NCBI GenBank assembly: GCA_903642265.1
Contig: CAHJWN010000043.1
Location: 1 to 33,773, forward strand
Length of the DNA stretch: 33,773 nucleotides
From: Acidobacteriaceae bacterium
GTDB taxonomy: Bacteria; Acidobacteriota; Terriglobia; Terriglobales; Acidobacteriaceae
Reading direction: 5' to 3'
Positions 1 to 8,240 of the stretch are shown in pieces (position 1 is the stretch's first letter; each line of letters begins with the position of its first letter). A program made the position numbers and the translations under genes. The notes below the pieces were generated by a model, which saw only the letters and a list, made by a program, of their open reading frames with translations, made no database searches and was not told where the DNA came from.

Positions 1-277
1 ACAAGCTGAGTGAACGCCAATTGTTATCTCAGCCTTGCACGAGATGCGATCAAGGTTGTAACGTATGCGAGTCGCCTCGAACGTACGCTTCATGCACGGA
101 ACAGCGCTTTGAAGTACGACTGACTCACCAGACTCCGGCTGAATCGACCGCGTAAACCCATGGATTCACTGTTCATTTGATAGCATGGCCTTTACAATCA
201 AACAACGCATCAAACAGGTCTAATTGCAACAGCGTCACCCTAATTGAGACGCGCCCTTCAAGGAGAACACTCGCCCC
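1..277. other. Leader region without a recognisable gene
   Basis: No gene can be supported here. One plus-strand frame is open from base 3 to a TAA at 153-155 and would encode a short Cys-rich tail, but it resembles no family I recognise and could be chance. The last part is the leader of the downstream TPR lipoprotein, with an AAGGAGA ribosome binding site at about 259-265. Confidence 0.4.
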
Positions 278-1096
278 ATGAAATTGAATGCACGAATTCC
301 AGTTATGTCCGCTTTTGTGGCGACTTTGCTCTGTGGTGCCACGGGTTGCAACCAACTCAAGTCGCGAAGCGAACTGAATAAGGGCGTGCAGGCGTTCAAG
401 AACAAGGATTTTGAGGTCGCAGTTGGCGACTTTCAAGAGGCCATCCGGCTGGACGAAAAGTCCGAGGTCGCCAAACTCTACCTGGCTACCGCTTATGCCT
501 CGCAGGTGGTTGAGAGCGATAAGCCGGACAACGTCGCCATCGCTACCAAGGCCCTCGATGCTTTCCAGGAAGTTCTCGCGAAGGACCCCAACGACCTGAC
601 GGCGTTGAAGCAGGTGGCCTCAATCAGCCGCAGCATCAAGCGAATGGATGATGCGAAATCATACGAACGCAAGGTAATTGCAGTCGATCCGAATGACGCA
701 GAGGCTTACTACACCATTGGTGTAGTCGATTGGATGCAGGCGTACAAATCTGCTGTTTCGATCCTTGCCGCCGACGGCTCAACTGACGATGGATTCGGTA
801 ATCCGAAGAAGAGCAAAGGCGCCTGCCAAAAGCTGGTAGCCGCAAACACTACGCCTGTTACTGAAGGTCTCGACGTACTTGAGAAGGCGGTTTCGATCAA
901 TCCGAACTATGAAGAGGCAATGACCTACCTCAATCTCATGTATCGCCGTAAGGCTGACCTCGAATGCGGCAACGATGCTGCCCGCAAGGCCGATCTTGCG
1001 CAGGCAGACCAGTGGACGCAGAAGAGCATGGGCGCTCGTAAGGCCAACGAACTCAAGAAAGAGCAGAAGGCCGGCGGCGGAGTCACCATGCAGTAA
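278..1096 (+). CDS. TPR-repeat lipoprotein
   Basis: A 272-residue exported protein. The N-terminus has a positively charged start, a hydrophobic stretch and a lipobox-like ATGC with Cys24 as the probable lipidated residue, so it is likely anchored on the periplasmic side of a membrane. The body carries TPR-like helical pairs at about residues 28-61, 105-155 and 195-230, with typical spacing such as AVGDFQEAIRLDE and LDVLEKAVSINPN. TPR units mediate protein-protein contacts, so an assembly or scaffold role is the general expectation; no specific partner can be named. The ATG follows a strong AAGGAGA site. The gene ends at a clear hairpin terminator and appears to be a single-gene unit. The C-terminus is Lys- and Gly-rich. 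Confidence 0.85.
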   Translation: MKLNARIPVMSAFVATLLCGATGCNQLKSRSELNKGVQAFKNKDFEVAVGDFQEAIRLDEKSEVAKLYLATAYASQVVESDKPDNVAIATKALDAFQEVLAKDPNDLTALKQVASISRSIKRMDDAKSYERKVIAVDPNDAEAYYTIGVVDWMQAYKSAVSILAADGSTDDGFGNPKKSKGACQKLVAANTTPVTEGLDVLEKAVSINPNYEEAMTYLNLMYRRKADLECGNDAARKADLAQADQWTQKSMGARKANELKKEQKAGGGVTMQ

Positions 1097-1118
1097 GGTG
1101 GCTTAGCGCTTGATCGAA

Positions 1119-1144
1119 GAGGCCTCCCACCCGGGAGGCCTTTT
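1119..1144 (+). terminator. Rho-independent terminator of the TPR lipoprotein gene
   Basis: Perfect stem GGCCTCCC (1121-1128) with GGGAGGCC (1133-1140), loop ACCC, extended by an A-T pair and followed by a TTTT run. It lies 23 bp after the stop codon. Confidence 0.9.
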
Positions 1145-1182
1145 CATTGTGTTCACGTGAAGAAGCGGCATGTCGTACGGTA

Positions 1183-1203
1183 GACTGTCCGCTCAAGACA
1201 GTC
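1183..1203 (+). promoter_or_regulatory. Inverted repeat upstream of the biotin carboxylase gene
   Basis: Perfect 7-bp arms GACTGTC (1183-1189) and GACAGTC (1197-1203) separated by 7 bp. The left arm overlaps a -10-like TAGACT at 1181-1186. Position and symmetry suit a dimeric regulator's operator for the carboxylase genes, but no cognate regulator is in the window and the promoter itself is only weakly supported. Confidence 0.35.
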
Positions 1204-1243
1204 ACTCCGATCCGCACAGGCTAACTCCATTCAAGCGAAATCC

Positions 1244-2764
1244 ATTAAGAAGATCCTCATTGCCAACCGGGGCGAGATTGCGCTCCGCATCATGCGGACC
1301 TGCCGCGAGATGGGCGTCGCTACGGTCGCTGTCTACTCGGACGTTGACCGCGCAGCGCTGCATGTTGGCTATGCGGATGAAGCATATCTGCTCGGGCCTG
1401 CGCCGGCGTCTGAAAGCTACCTGCGTGGCGACCTGATCCTGCAGATCGCAACTCACTGTGGAGCGGATGCCGTTCATCCGGGATACGGCTTTCTCTCTGA
1501 AAAGGCGGAGTTTGCTGCGGCTTGCGCGAAGGCAGGATTGATCTTCATCGGTCCAACCGCGAATGCCATGGCGACACTTGGCTCGAAGACGCGCGCCCGC
1601 CAGGCTGCGGACGCGGCCGGGATGCCGCGTGTTCCTGGTTCGGTGAAAGGTCTGAAGGACATGCAGGAGGCATTGCATGTGGCAGATTCGATTGGCTACC
1701 CGGTGATGCTGAAGGCGGCAGCCGGCGGCGGCGGCAAGGGAATGCGCGCAGTGTTCTCCGCCGATGAGATTGCATCAGCTTTCGCCGCAGCATCGAGCGA
1801 AGCAGAGCGCAGCTTTGGCTCCGGTGAGGTTTACCTGGAGAAGCTGATAGAGCGCCCGCGCCACATCGAGATTCAACTCATCGCGGATACTCACGGGAGC
1901 TGTCTTTATCTTGGAGAGCGCGAGTGCTCCGTGCAGCGGCGTCATCAGAAGGTTATCGAAGAGGCCCCGTCCGCGGTTGTCGGCGAAGACCTGCGACGTC
2001 GCATGGGAGAGGCGGCCGCACGGCTGGCGCTCTCGGCGGGATACACCAACGCGGGTACAGTCGAGTTCCTGGTTGATTCGGACCAGAACTTCTACTTCCT
2101 CGAAATGAACACACGTCTTCAAGTCGAACATCCCGTGACTGAACTGGTCATCGGCCTCGATCTCGTCAGGATGCAGATCGAAGTCGCAATGGGTAAACCA
2201 CTGGCGATGACGCAGGACCAGGTGAAGCTTCGCGGCCACGCGATCGAATGCCGCATCTACGCTGAAGATCCTGACAACCACTTCCTGCCCTCGCCGGGTA
2301 AGATCACGCGGTTGCTGCAGCCGTCCGGGCCAGGCATCCGCGAGGACTGTGGCGTGTATGAAGGATGGACGGTGCCGCTCGACTACGATCCAATGCTGTC
2401 GAAGCTGGTCGCCTATGCGGAGACGCGCGAAGCGGCCATCGACCGAATGATCCGGGCGCTTGATGAGTATGTGATCGGCGGGATCAAGACAAACCTGGGC
2501 CTCTTCAAGAGGGTGCTGAACGACGCAGGTTTTCGCTCCGCGCGGATCGACACCGGCTACCTGGAAAGACTTCTCGAGGGAGGCAGCCTCGCGCCGGATG
2601 CTTTGCCGGACGACTCGCCAGAAGTTGTAGCTGAGGTCATGGCGATTGCCGCGGCTCTTTTCGTCGCCGACCGGAAGGCGAGTTCCAGGTCAACTCAGGC
2701 AGCTTCCGCAGCCCTGATAGGGAAGTGGGCGATGCATGCGCGCAGGGAGGCGCTGCGGTCATGA
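1244..2764 (+). CDS. Acyl-CoA carboxylase, biotin carboxylase subunit (AccC-like)
   Basis: ATP-grasp enzyme that carboxylates biotin with bicarbonate and ATP. Visible hallmarks are the N-terminal motif KKILIANRGEIALRI, the Gly-rich ATP loop AAAGGGGKGMR, and the EMNTRLQVEHPVTE segment with active-site residues. The family N-terminus is encoded from about base 1244, yet the frame has no ATG, GTG, TTG or CTG between the stop at 1181-1183 and the internal ATG at 1292. Starting at 1292 would remove the conserved strand and part of the ATP site. I therefore place the start at ATT 1244; ATT 1229, preceded by a weak AGG, is the alternative. The protein is about 506 residues, longer than a stand-alone AccC (about 450), and resembles the front of a methylcrotonyl- or propionyl-CoA carboxylase alpha chain. 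It overlaps the next gene by ATGA. Confidence 0.85.
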   Translation: MKKILIANRGEIALRIMRTCREMGVATVAVYSDVDRAALHVGYADEAYLLGPAPASESYLRGDLILQIATHCGADAVHPGYGFLSEKAEFAAACAKAGLIFIGPTANAMATLGSKTRARQAADAAGMPRVPGSVKGLKDMQEALHVADSIGYPVMLKAAAGGGGKGMRAVFSADEIASAFAAASSEAERSFGSGEVYLEKLIERPRHIEIQLIADTHGSCLYLGERECSVQRRHQKVIEEAPSAVVGEDLRRRMGEAAARLALSAGYTNAGTVEFLVDSDQNFYFLEMNTRLQVEHPVTELVIGLDLVRMQIEVAMGKPLAMTQDQVKLRGHAIECRIYAEDPDNHFLPSPGKITRLLQPSGPGIREDCGVYEGWTVPLDYDPMLSKLVAYAETREAAIDRMIRALDEYVIGGIKTNLGLFKRVLNDAGFRSARIDTGYLERLLEGGSLAPDALPDDSPEVVAEVMAIAAALFVADRKASSRSTQAASAALIGKWAMHARREALRS

Positions 2765-3270
2765 CCCTATGGCTCAGCCTTGGCGAGAAGCAAAGGCGTG
2801 TCACGCTCCCGGATGCGGTCCTTGAGCAGGCTGGCATATCGCAGTGCAGCGTCGATGGTGAGACGCTGGATGTCGATGCGCGGATGATCGGTCCCGGAGT
2901 GCTTTCGCTGCTCATCGGAGGCAAGCAGTTTCGCTGCGTCCTCGACCGCAATGTGGATGGAGATGCGGTTGTTGTTGCTGGCCAGCGAACCACTTTCTCA
3001 GTTGCCGATCCGCGCTCGCTTGCGCAACAAAGTGGCGCAGTCGCCGGGGTCGATGGGCCGCGTTCGGTCAAGGCGTCCATGTCGGGCCGGGTCATTCGCG
3101 TTCTCGTCTCGACCGGCGATGAGGTTCAGGAGCAACAGGGGCTAGTCGTCATCGAAGCCATGAAGATGCAGAATGAACTGAGGTCTCCGCGACAAGGCCG
3201 CGTGAGCCGTATTGCTGCGGATGTCGGCGAGACGGTAGCGGCGGGCGATGTGCTCATCGTCGTCGAGTGA
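2761..3270 (+). CDS. Biotin carboxyl carrier (biotinyl-lipoyl domain) protein
   Basis: A 169-residue protein ending in a biotinyl domain with the canonical EAMKM motif; Lys135 is the predicted biotinylation site. The domain covers about residues 102-169. The first 90 residues look like the BT linker domain that joins biotin carboxylase to the carrier in acyl-CoA carboxylase alpha subunits. The start is the ATG overlapping the upstream stop codon (ATGA), implying translational coupling; the frame is open further upstream, to at least 2725. Together with the upstream protein it adds up to about 675 residues, the usual length of a one-chain alpha subunit. No carboxyltransferase (beta) gene is nearby, so the acyl-CoA substrate cannot be decided here. 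Confidence 0.85.
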   Translation: MTLWLSLGEKQRRVTLPDAVLEQAGISQCSVDGETLDVDARMIGPGVLSLLIGGKQFRCVLDRNVDGDAVVVAGQRTTFSVADPRSLAQQSGAVAGVDGPRSVKASMSGRVIRVLVSTGDEVQEQQGLVVIEAMKMQNELRSPRQGRVSRIAADVGETVAAGDVLIVVE

Positions 3271-3375
3271 CTTGTCACTGACACGTGAGACCAACGGGTT
3301 TTCGTTGATCAACAACAACCTGCGCGCTACAATCCACTAATCCTCAGAACGCACTTTCGAAATGCAGAGGTCGTT

Positions 3376-4125
3376 ATGGTTCCCCAGGTCTCCGACGTCG
3401 CAGTCGAAACTCCAACTCTCGGCCCTGTGCCGCGCGTCATCAACACCTTTGTTGCGCCTTCAAAGACGTTTGAGGCCGTTCGACAGGATTCCGGCTGGTG
3501 GGTACCGTACCTCATCGCGGCCGTCATAGGGGTGCTCTATGCCTTTGTCGTGTTGCACAAGATTGGCGTACCGGCCCTGGTCGATGACACCATCCGCCAG
3601 TCGAGCCGTCTGGAATCAAGCATCTCATCGGCGACTCCTGAAGTTGCCGCCAGGATCCGTGGTCAGATTGCGAGTCAGTTCAAGATCCTCTACGCCGGAC
3701 CTGTCTTCAGTATCTTGATCGGCATGGCAGCCGCAGGAATTCTGCTCGCGACTGCTAATTTCGGCGCGGGCGGCAGGGCCACTTTCAAGCAGATGATGGG
3801 CGTCTGGTTCTACGGCACTCTGCCGCTGACGGTCTTCTACCTGCTGGTCATCGTCGCGATCTATACCGGTGTCGTAGGCGACACCTTCAACATAAAGAAC
3901 GCCATTGGTACCAACGTTGGCTTCTACATGACAGGCCTGGACCTGCCGAAGACGCTGATGCCATTCCTCAATGCGATTGACATCTTTGCGATCTGGACGG
4001 CAATCCTCCTGACGATTGGCATCTCGATAGTTTCTGGCATCAAGCGGGGAGCGGCAGCGGCGATTGTCTTTGGCTGGTGGATCGTCGTGATCCTGCTGCA
4101 GTGCGTCGGAGCAGCCTTCAGCTAG
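3376..4125 (+). CDS. Yip1-family multi-pass membrane protein
   Basis: A 249-residue integral membrane protein with five hydrophobic segments at about residues 42-62, 107-127, 147-167, 200-220 and 227-247. The layout and the front motif FVAPSKTFEAVRQDSGWWVPYLI fit the bacterial Yip1 domain family (PF04893), whose function in bacteria is unknown. The ATG is preceded by AGAGG with 6-bp spacing. Its 3' end overlaps the end of the convergent M20 peptidase gene by 8 bp, so the two transcripts share complementary tails. It sits about 100 bp downstream of the carboxylase pair with no clear terminator between them. Confidence 0.75.
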   Translation: MVPQVSDVAVETPTLGPVPRVINTFVAPSKTFEAVRQDSGWWVPYLIAAVIGVLYAFVVLHKIGVPALVDDTIRQSSRLESSISSATPEVAARIRGQIASQFKILYAGPVFSILIGMAAAGILLATANFGAGGRATFKQMMGVWFYGTLPLTVFYLLVIVAIYTGVVGDTFNIKNAIGTNVGFYMTGLDLPKTLMPFLNAIDIFAIWTAILLTIGISIVSGIKRGAAAAIVFGWWIVVILLQCVGAAFS

Positions 4126-5293
4126 AGCTACGTGTAGCTTCGGCGATCATGGCGGCGAGCAGCGCGGTTCGTGGAACAAGGTGGTCGATCAGAATGGACT
4201 CGTGGGCAGCATGTGCTCCATCGCCAACGGCGCCCATCCCATCGAGTGTCGGGACACCAAGCGCCGAGGTGAAGTTTCCGTCCGATCCGCCGCCGGTCGA
4301 CGCCTCGTCCAGGATGAATCCAATTTCGGCAGCGAGCTTTCGTGCCTTGCGGAAGAGCGCAACTGTTCCGGGGGTGCGCTCCATGGGTGGCCTGTTCATG
4401 CCGCCACTAATCTGCAGCCTGCATCCCGGATCAGTGACCTTCAAGCTTCGAAACAGCTTTTCGACCCGCGCGGCATCGTTTGCTTTGGCGATGCGGACGT
4501 CGACCTCGGCGAACGCTTCGGCGGCGATCACGTTTGAACGTGTGCCACCGCGAACGACGCCGCAGTTCACGGTGCGACCGCGCCCGAGATCCGTCAAGTC
4601 CGAGATGACCTCGATCAGTCGCGCCATCTCGCGAATGGCCGAGTGCCCGCGCTCGAAGTCCACGCCGCTGTGCGCCGCAACCCCGGTCACCCGCAGATCG
4701 TACTGGCCGACTCCCTTGCGTGCAGTCTTATACGCGAGACCCTGCGCCGGCTCCAGAACGAAAACTGCGGATGATTGCAGTGCCAGACGCTCCGTGATGG
4801 GCCGCGAGACCGGGCTGCCCACCTCCTCGTCACTGTTCAGCAGCAGCGTGACTGGGAGGTGCAATCCGCTTGCGCGAAGCAGTCTCAGCGCCGTCAGAGC
4901 CATCACTACACCGGCCTTCATATCGAGTACGCCCGGCCCGCAGAGCCGGCCATCCTGCTCTCTCCACGGCATCGTGTTAAGCGTGCCCACAGGCCAGACG
5001 GTGTCGAGATGCCCGAGCAAAAGCAGCGGCTTTCGTTTGGAACGCAATGGCCCGAATCGTAGCTCCAGTACGTCGCCGAACTCCGCTTGCCGATGGCGCT
5101 TTACGCGGCCGCCAAATCCCATTGCGAGAGACGCTACGAAGTCGTTTGCACGATTCACCGCTGCTGGATCGTCACTGGGCGATTCGATTTCCACCAACGC
5201 TCGCAGTTGCGTAATCATTGCAGGCAGGTTGGCGTGAGTGGCTGTGTTGATCGCGCGTGGTTCCATATGTCGATCGAGTGTAAACCTTGTCAT
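4118..5293 (-). CDS. M20-family metallopeptidase (glutamate carboxypeptidase type)
   Basis: Zinc-dependent exopeptidase or amidohydrolase of the M20 (ArgE/DapE/CPG2) family, 391 residues. Expected residues are visible: GHLDTVWP with His95 and Asp97, the bridging Asp124 in GPGVLDMKAG, the catalytic and metal-binding glutamates 156-157 in DEEVGS, and a C-terminal GGGSDGNF segment. The GHLDTVWP and GPGVLDMKAG wording is closest to carboxypeptidase G2-like members, but substrate cannot be assigned from sequence. There is no signal peptide, so it is probably cytoplasmic. Two starts are possible: ATG 5293, or ATG 5266 (MEPRA); neither has a strong ribosome binding site. It is divergent from lpxC and convergent with the Yip1 gene. 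Confidence 0.88.
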   Translation of the reverse strand: MTRFTLDRHMEPRAINTATHANLPAMITQLRALVEIESPSDDPAAVNRANDFVASLAMGFGGRVKRHRQAEFGDVLELRFGPLRSKRKPLLLLGHLDTVWPVGTLNTMPWREQDGRLCGPGVLDMKAGVVMALTALRLLRASGLHLPVTLLLNSDEEVGSPVSRPITERLALQSSAVFVLEPAQGLAYKTARKGVGQYDLRVTGVAAHSGVDFERGHSAIREMARLIEVISDLTDLGRGRTVNCGVVRGGTRSNVIAAEAFAEVDVRIAKANDAARVEKLFRSLKVTDPGCRLQISGGMNRPPMERTPGTVALFRKARKLAAEIGFILDEASTGGGSDGNFTSALGVPTLDGMGAVGDGAHAAHESILIDHLVPRTALLAAMIAEATRSSS

Positions 5294-5367
5294 ACAAAAG
5301 GAAGACCTTCAGACCAGCATGGCAAGCGGGGAAGATGCTCGTTATCAACGAGGAACCTTCTACAGGG

Positions 5368-5387
5368 GTGTGGAAATTTAGCCACAC
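5368..5387. repeat. Inverted repeat in the M20 peptidase-lpxC divergent gap
   Basis: Perfect 6-bp arms GTGTGG (5368-5373) and CCACAC (5382-5387) around an A/T-rich 8-bp centre. Its form fits a dimeric helix-turn-helix operator between two divergent genes, or a small hairpin in the lpxC leader. No T-run follows it on either strand. Confidence 0.3.
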
Positions 5388-5444
5388 TTTCCAGTGAGTG
5401 ATCGAGCATAAGATTTATGAGTAAGCCCAGAGGATCTCTCGCGC

Positions 5445-6362
5445 GTGGGTACAGAAGCTCATTTCGAGCACACAATGCGGTCAGAGGTAGAGTTCCACGG
5501 GATCGGGCTGCATAGCGGAGCGCCGGTCTCGATGAAGCTGATTCCTGCTCCTGCCGGTTCGGGCATCGTGTTCCGGCGTACAGACCTGGACAACTTCGAG
5601 ATCCCGGCTACGGGCCGCAATGTCGCCAAGGTAAGCTATGCCACCAGCCTGATGCGGCAGAGCGTGCTTATCTCCACGACGGAGCACCTGCTCTCCGCGC
5701 TGATCGGCTTCGGCGTCGACAACGTAATCGTGCAGATCGACAACCTTGAAGTACCCATCCTCGACGGCAGTGCGCTTCCCTATATACAAGCTTTCCAGCA
5801 GGCCGGCCTCAAGCAGCAGCGCCGCAAGCGCGAGTACATCCGGATTCTCAAGGACGTCGAGGTGCAGGACGGCAGCAAATTCATCGGCGTTTATCCCGGC
5901 ACGGGGTACAGCATCGATTACCGGATTGACTTCCCTGAGCCCATAGGCTTCGGCACCTTCTCAGGCGATCTCGAAAGCGGCGTCTACGCTGACCTGATTG
6001 CGCCGGCGCGCACCTTTGGCTGGAAAGAAGACGAACCGATGCTGCGCAATATGGGGCTGATTCGCGGAGCTTCTGAAGAATGCGCAATCATCCTCACGCG
6101 TAAAGGCATCGAGAACGGGCCGCTTCGGTTTGTCGATGAGTTTGTGCGCCACAAGGTGCTCGATCTGATCGGCGACCTTGCGCTTGCGGGCAAACGCATC
6201 CAGGGCCGCGTGGTCGCGGAACGGGCCGGACACGCTATGCATACTGCGCTGGTGAAAAAGCTGATGCAGGACCGATCAGCGTGGGAGCTTGCGTACGGGT
6301 ATGTCGAAGCTGCGCCGGAGAAGGCGCATGGGGCGCAGGGCTTTGTTTCGGTCACGGTATAG
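5445..6362 (+). CDS. lpxC: UDP-3-O-acyl-N-acetylglucosamine deacetylase LpxC
   Basis: Zinc hydrolase catalysing the committed step of lipid A synthesis: deacetylation of UDP-3-O-acyl-GlcNAc in the cytoplasm. The zinc ligands are recognisable: His81 in TTEHLLSAL, and His236 and Asp240 in HKVLDLIGDLALAG. The general acid-base His263 lies in AGHAMHTALV. The N-terminal EFHGIGLHSG motif is classic. Length (305 residues) matches stand-alone LpxC, so it is not the LpxC-FabZ fusion seen in some phyla. The start is GTG 5445 with GAGGA upstream; ATG 5475 is an alternative. folK follows after 9 bp, so the two are probably co-transcribed. The gene shows the bacterium makes lipid A, consistent with a diderm cell. 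Confidence 0.97.
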   Translation: MGTEAHFEHTMRSEVEFHGIGLHSGAPVSMKLIPAPAGSGIVFRRTDLDNFEIPATGRNVAKVSYATSLMRQSVLISTTEHLLSALIGFGVDNVIVQIDNLEVPILDGSALPYIQAFQQAGLKQQRRKREYIRILKDVEVQDGSKFIGVYPGTGYSIDYRIDFPEPIGFGTFSGDLESGVYADLIAPARTFGWKEDEPMLRNMGLIRGASEECAIILTRKGIENGPLRFVDEFVRHKVLDLIGDLALAGKRIQGRVVAERAGHAMHTALVKKLMQDRSAWELAYGYVEAAPEKAHGAQGFVSVTV

Positions 6363-6371
6363 GACTGGCAC

Positions 6372-6854
6372 GTGAGGCCAAAGCAGGTTGCTGCAATCGC
6401 CTTTGGCTCGAATCTTGATTCGGCAGCAGGCGACCGCGCGGCGAATTTGATTCATGCGGTCGAGCAGCTGCGCACCCTTGGGGAAGTTCTCGCAGTCTCC
6501 AGACTCTACGACACCGCGCCCGTCGGGTACCTCGATCAGCCACGTTTCCTGAACGGCGCAGCGCTTCTTGAGACCGATCTTGAGCCGCTTGCGCTGCTTG
6601 AACGCCTGCTGGCGATTGAGCAAGCCATGGGCCGCAATCGCGCGAACACGGTTGAAAAGGGGCCCCGCGTCATTGACCTGGATCTAATTCTGTATGGCAG
6701 TCTCATCCTGCAAACGAATATTCTAACGCTGCCGCATCCGGCAATGCGCGAGCGGCGATTTGTTCTTGAGCCCCTGGCCGAGATCGCACCCGAAATGATC
6801 GATCCGGTTACCGGCAGTTCTGCAAAAGAACTTCTACTCGCTCTCGGAACCTAG
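6372..6854 (+). CDS. folK: 6-hydroxymethyl-7,8-dihydropterin pyrophosphokinase FolK
   Basis: HPPK, 160 residues, transfers pyrophosphate from ATP to 6-hydroxymethyl-7,8-dihydropterin in folate synthesis. It has the family signature GPRVIDLDLILYG with the Mg-binding Asp pair, followed by LPHPAMRERRFVLEPLAEIAP, and the N-terminal GSNL turn. The start is GTG 6372 with AGGA seven bases upstream. It lies 9 bp behind lpxC, probably in the same operon; folate and lipid A synthesis are not biochemically linked, so this looks like simple housekeeping co-transcription. It stands alone from the other folate genes. Confidence 0.96.
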   Translation: MRPKQVAAIAFGSNLDSAAGDRAANLIHAVEQLRTLGEVLAVSRLYDTAPVGYLDQPRFLNGAALLETDLEPLALLERLLAIEQAMGRNRANTVEKGPRVIDLDLILYGSLILQTNILTLPHPAMRERRFVLEPLAEIAPEMIDPVTGSSAKELLLALGT

Positions 6855-6917
6855 TATCCCACTCATTGAATCCACCAGGCTGCCGCCGCGTGCAAGCGAC
6901 GGCCGACAGGTGGCTGC

Positions 6918-8051
6918 CTAGGAGAGTCGCTTCAAGTCTTTCTTTGCGGCACTCAGAGATCCATCCTGCTGCACCGCAATCTGCAGTTCACGGACGGCAT
7001 CGGCCTTGCGCCCCTGCCGCTCCAGCACCTGCCCAAGCCGCCAATGTGCACCGGCAAGGCTGGGCGCCTGGCCTTCGGGCGTCTGGGTCAGGTAATCGCG
7101 AAGCATCTGCTCGGCGCGCTGCAGTTGCTGGTTCTGGTTGGTGCTGAGAATTGCAACGGCAGCCTGGTACTGTGGTGTGCGATCGTCTGGAACGTGGTCA
7201 CGGGCCTGCTTGAGCACAGCTTCTGCTTCGGGCCACCGCCCGCTCCGTGCATAGACGCTCGCGAGCACAGCATAGGCATTGACCCGGCTGGGATCAATGG
7301 CAATGGCTCGCTTCGCCTCTGCTTCGGCGCTGGCTAAGTGGTTGGCGTCCGCATTTTCCTCGAGATACGCAGCAGCAAGTCCGGCGCGAGCATCGTAGTC
7401 GCCTGGCTCAGCCGCAACCGCATCCCTCCAGATGCCTTGGATGGCAGCGTTGCGGCGGGCCACGTCGGAGTCGTCGGCTGCAAAGTCTGCGCGTGTTGCG
7501 GCCGCGCGAGCAGGCGAGACCTGGAACAGCCTATCTGCGGTCTGCCGCGCCTTTTGCTTGTCTCCGCCTACCATGCCTGGAGCATTCCAATAGAAGAGAG
7601 CAAGGTCCTGCAGCGCATCGATGTCTTGCGAATCAAGCTCAAGCGTCTTATCGATCTCCTTGCGGAAACGATGCGCGAGAGAGATCTTTTCCATCGTTCC
7701 CGCATTGCTCGAAAGCAGCTTGGCGCCTAACGCATCGGCAAGTTTCGAGTGCGCCTCCGCGTTATTGGGCGAGGCGGCAACTGCTTTCTCCGCGTCGGCG
7801 ATCGAGGCGTCCAGCCGGTTGAACGCCCAATCGATGACCGAAAGATTGTTCAGCGCGTGGGCGTTGTTGGGACTGTGCTGGAGCGCCTCGCGGACCGGGC
7901 GCTCAGCACGCAGGTAATGGCCGTTGGTCAGCAGACGATCGACTTGGGAATCACCAGCCTGGCCGAGAGCAGGCACCGCTGACATGGGAAGAAAGAGGCA
8001 AAGCATCAGTGAAAAGGGAGCCAGGATCTTGCGGCGAACTGCATGGGACAT
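6918..8051 (-). CDS. Secreted TPR-repeat protein
   Basis: A 377-residue protein with an N-terminal signal peptide (MSHAVRRK, then a long hydrophobic run ending near PALGQA, about residue 32). The rest is TPR-like helical repeats, for example HSPNNAHALNNLSVIDWAFNRLDASIADAEKAV split over two helices, and later SRVNAYAVLASVYARSGRWPEAEAVL. It probably acts as a periplasmic scaffold; no partner can be named. The frame is open up to 8261, but ATG 8051 begins the signal peptide and has GGAG at good spacing, so I chose it. It is divergent from the S9 peptidase across a 189-bp gap. It ends 63 bp from the folK stop, convergent with it. Confidence 0.85.
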   Translation of the reverse strand: MSHAVRRKILAPFSLMLCLFLPMSAVPALGQAGDSQVDRLLTNGHYLRAERPVREALQHSPNNAHALNNLSVIDWAFNRLDASIADAEKAVAASPNNAEAHSKLADALGAKLLSSNAGTMEKISLAHRFRKEIDKTLELDSQDIDALQDLALFYWNAPGMVGGDKQKARQTADRLFQVSPARAAATRADFAADDSDVARRNAAIQGIWRDAVAAEPGDYDARAGLAAAYLEENADANHLASAEAEAKRAIAIDPSRVNAYAVLASVYARSGRWPEAEAVLKQARDHVPDDRTPQYQAAVAILSTNQNQQLQRAEQMLRDYLTQTPEGQAPSLAGAHWRLGQVLERQGRKADAVRELQIAVQQDGSLSAAKKDLKRLS

Positions 8052-8240
8052 TTGGTGACTCCGAACCACGGCGCACCTCGAATTTGCACGGTGTTGCCTG
8101 TAATCGTTGGATGCGAAACATGCCCTGAGCAAAGCGGCTACGGTGACACTAACGTAATCCTGACAACGAGGTGGCACCACGCATGACGTCTTGAAGCGTG
8201 TTGCGATGCTCTTGAGAATCGCTCTGCTAAACTCTGCCTC

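Noticed and set aside
3..155. Open plus-strand frame at the left edge with a Cys-rich sequence
   Set aside because: Short, no recognised family, and no start in the window; chance is as likely as a gene tail.
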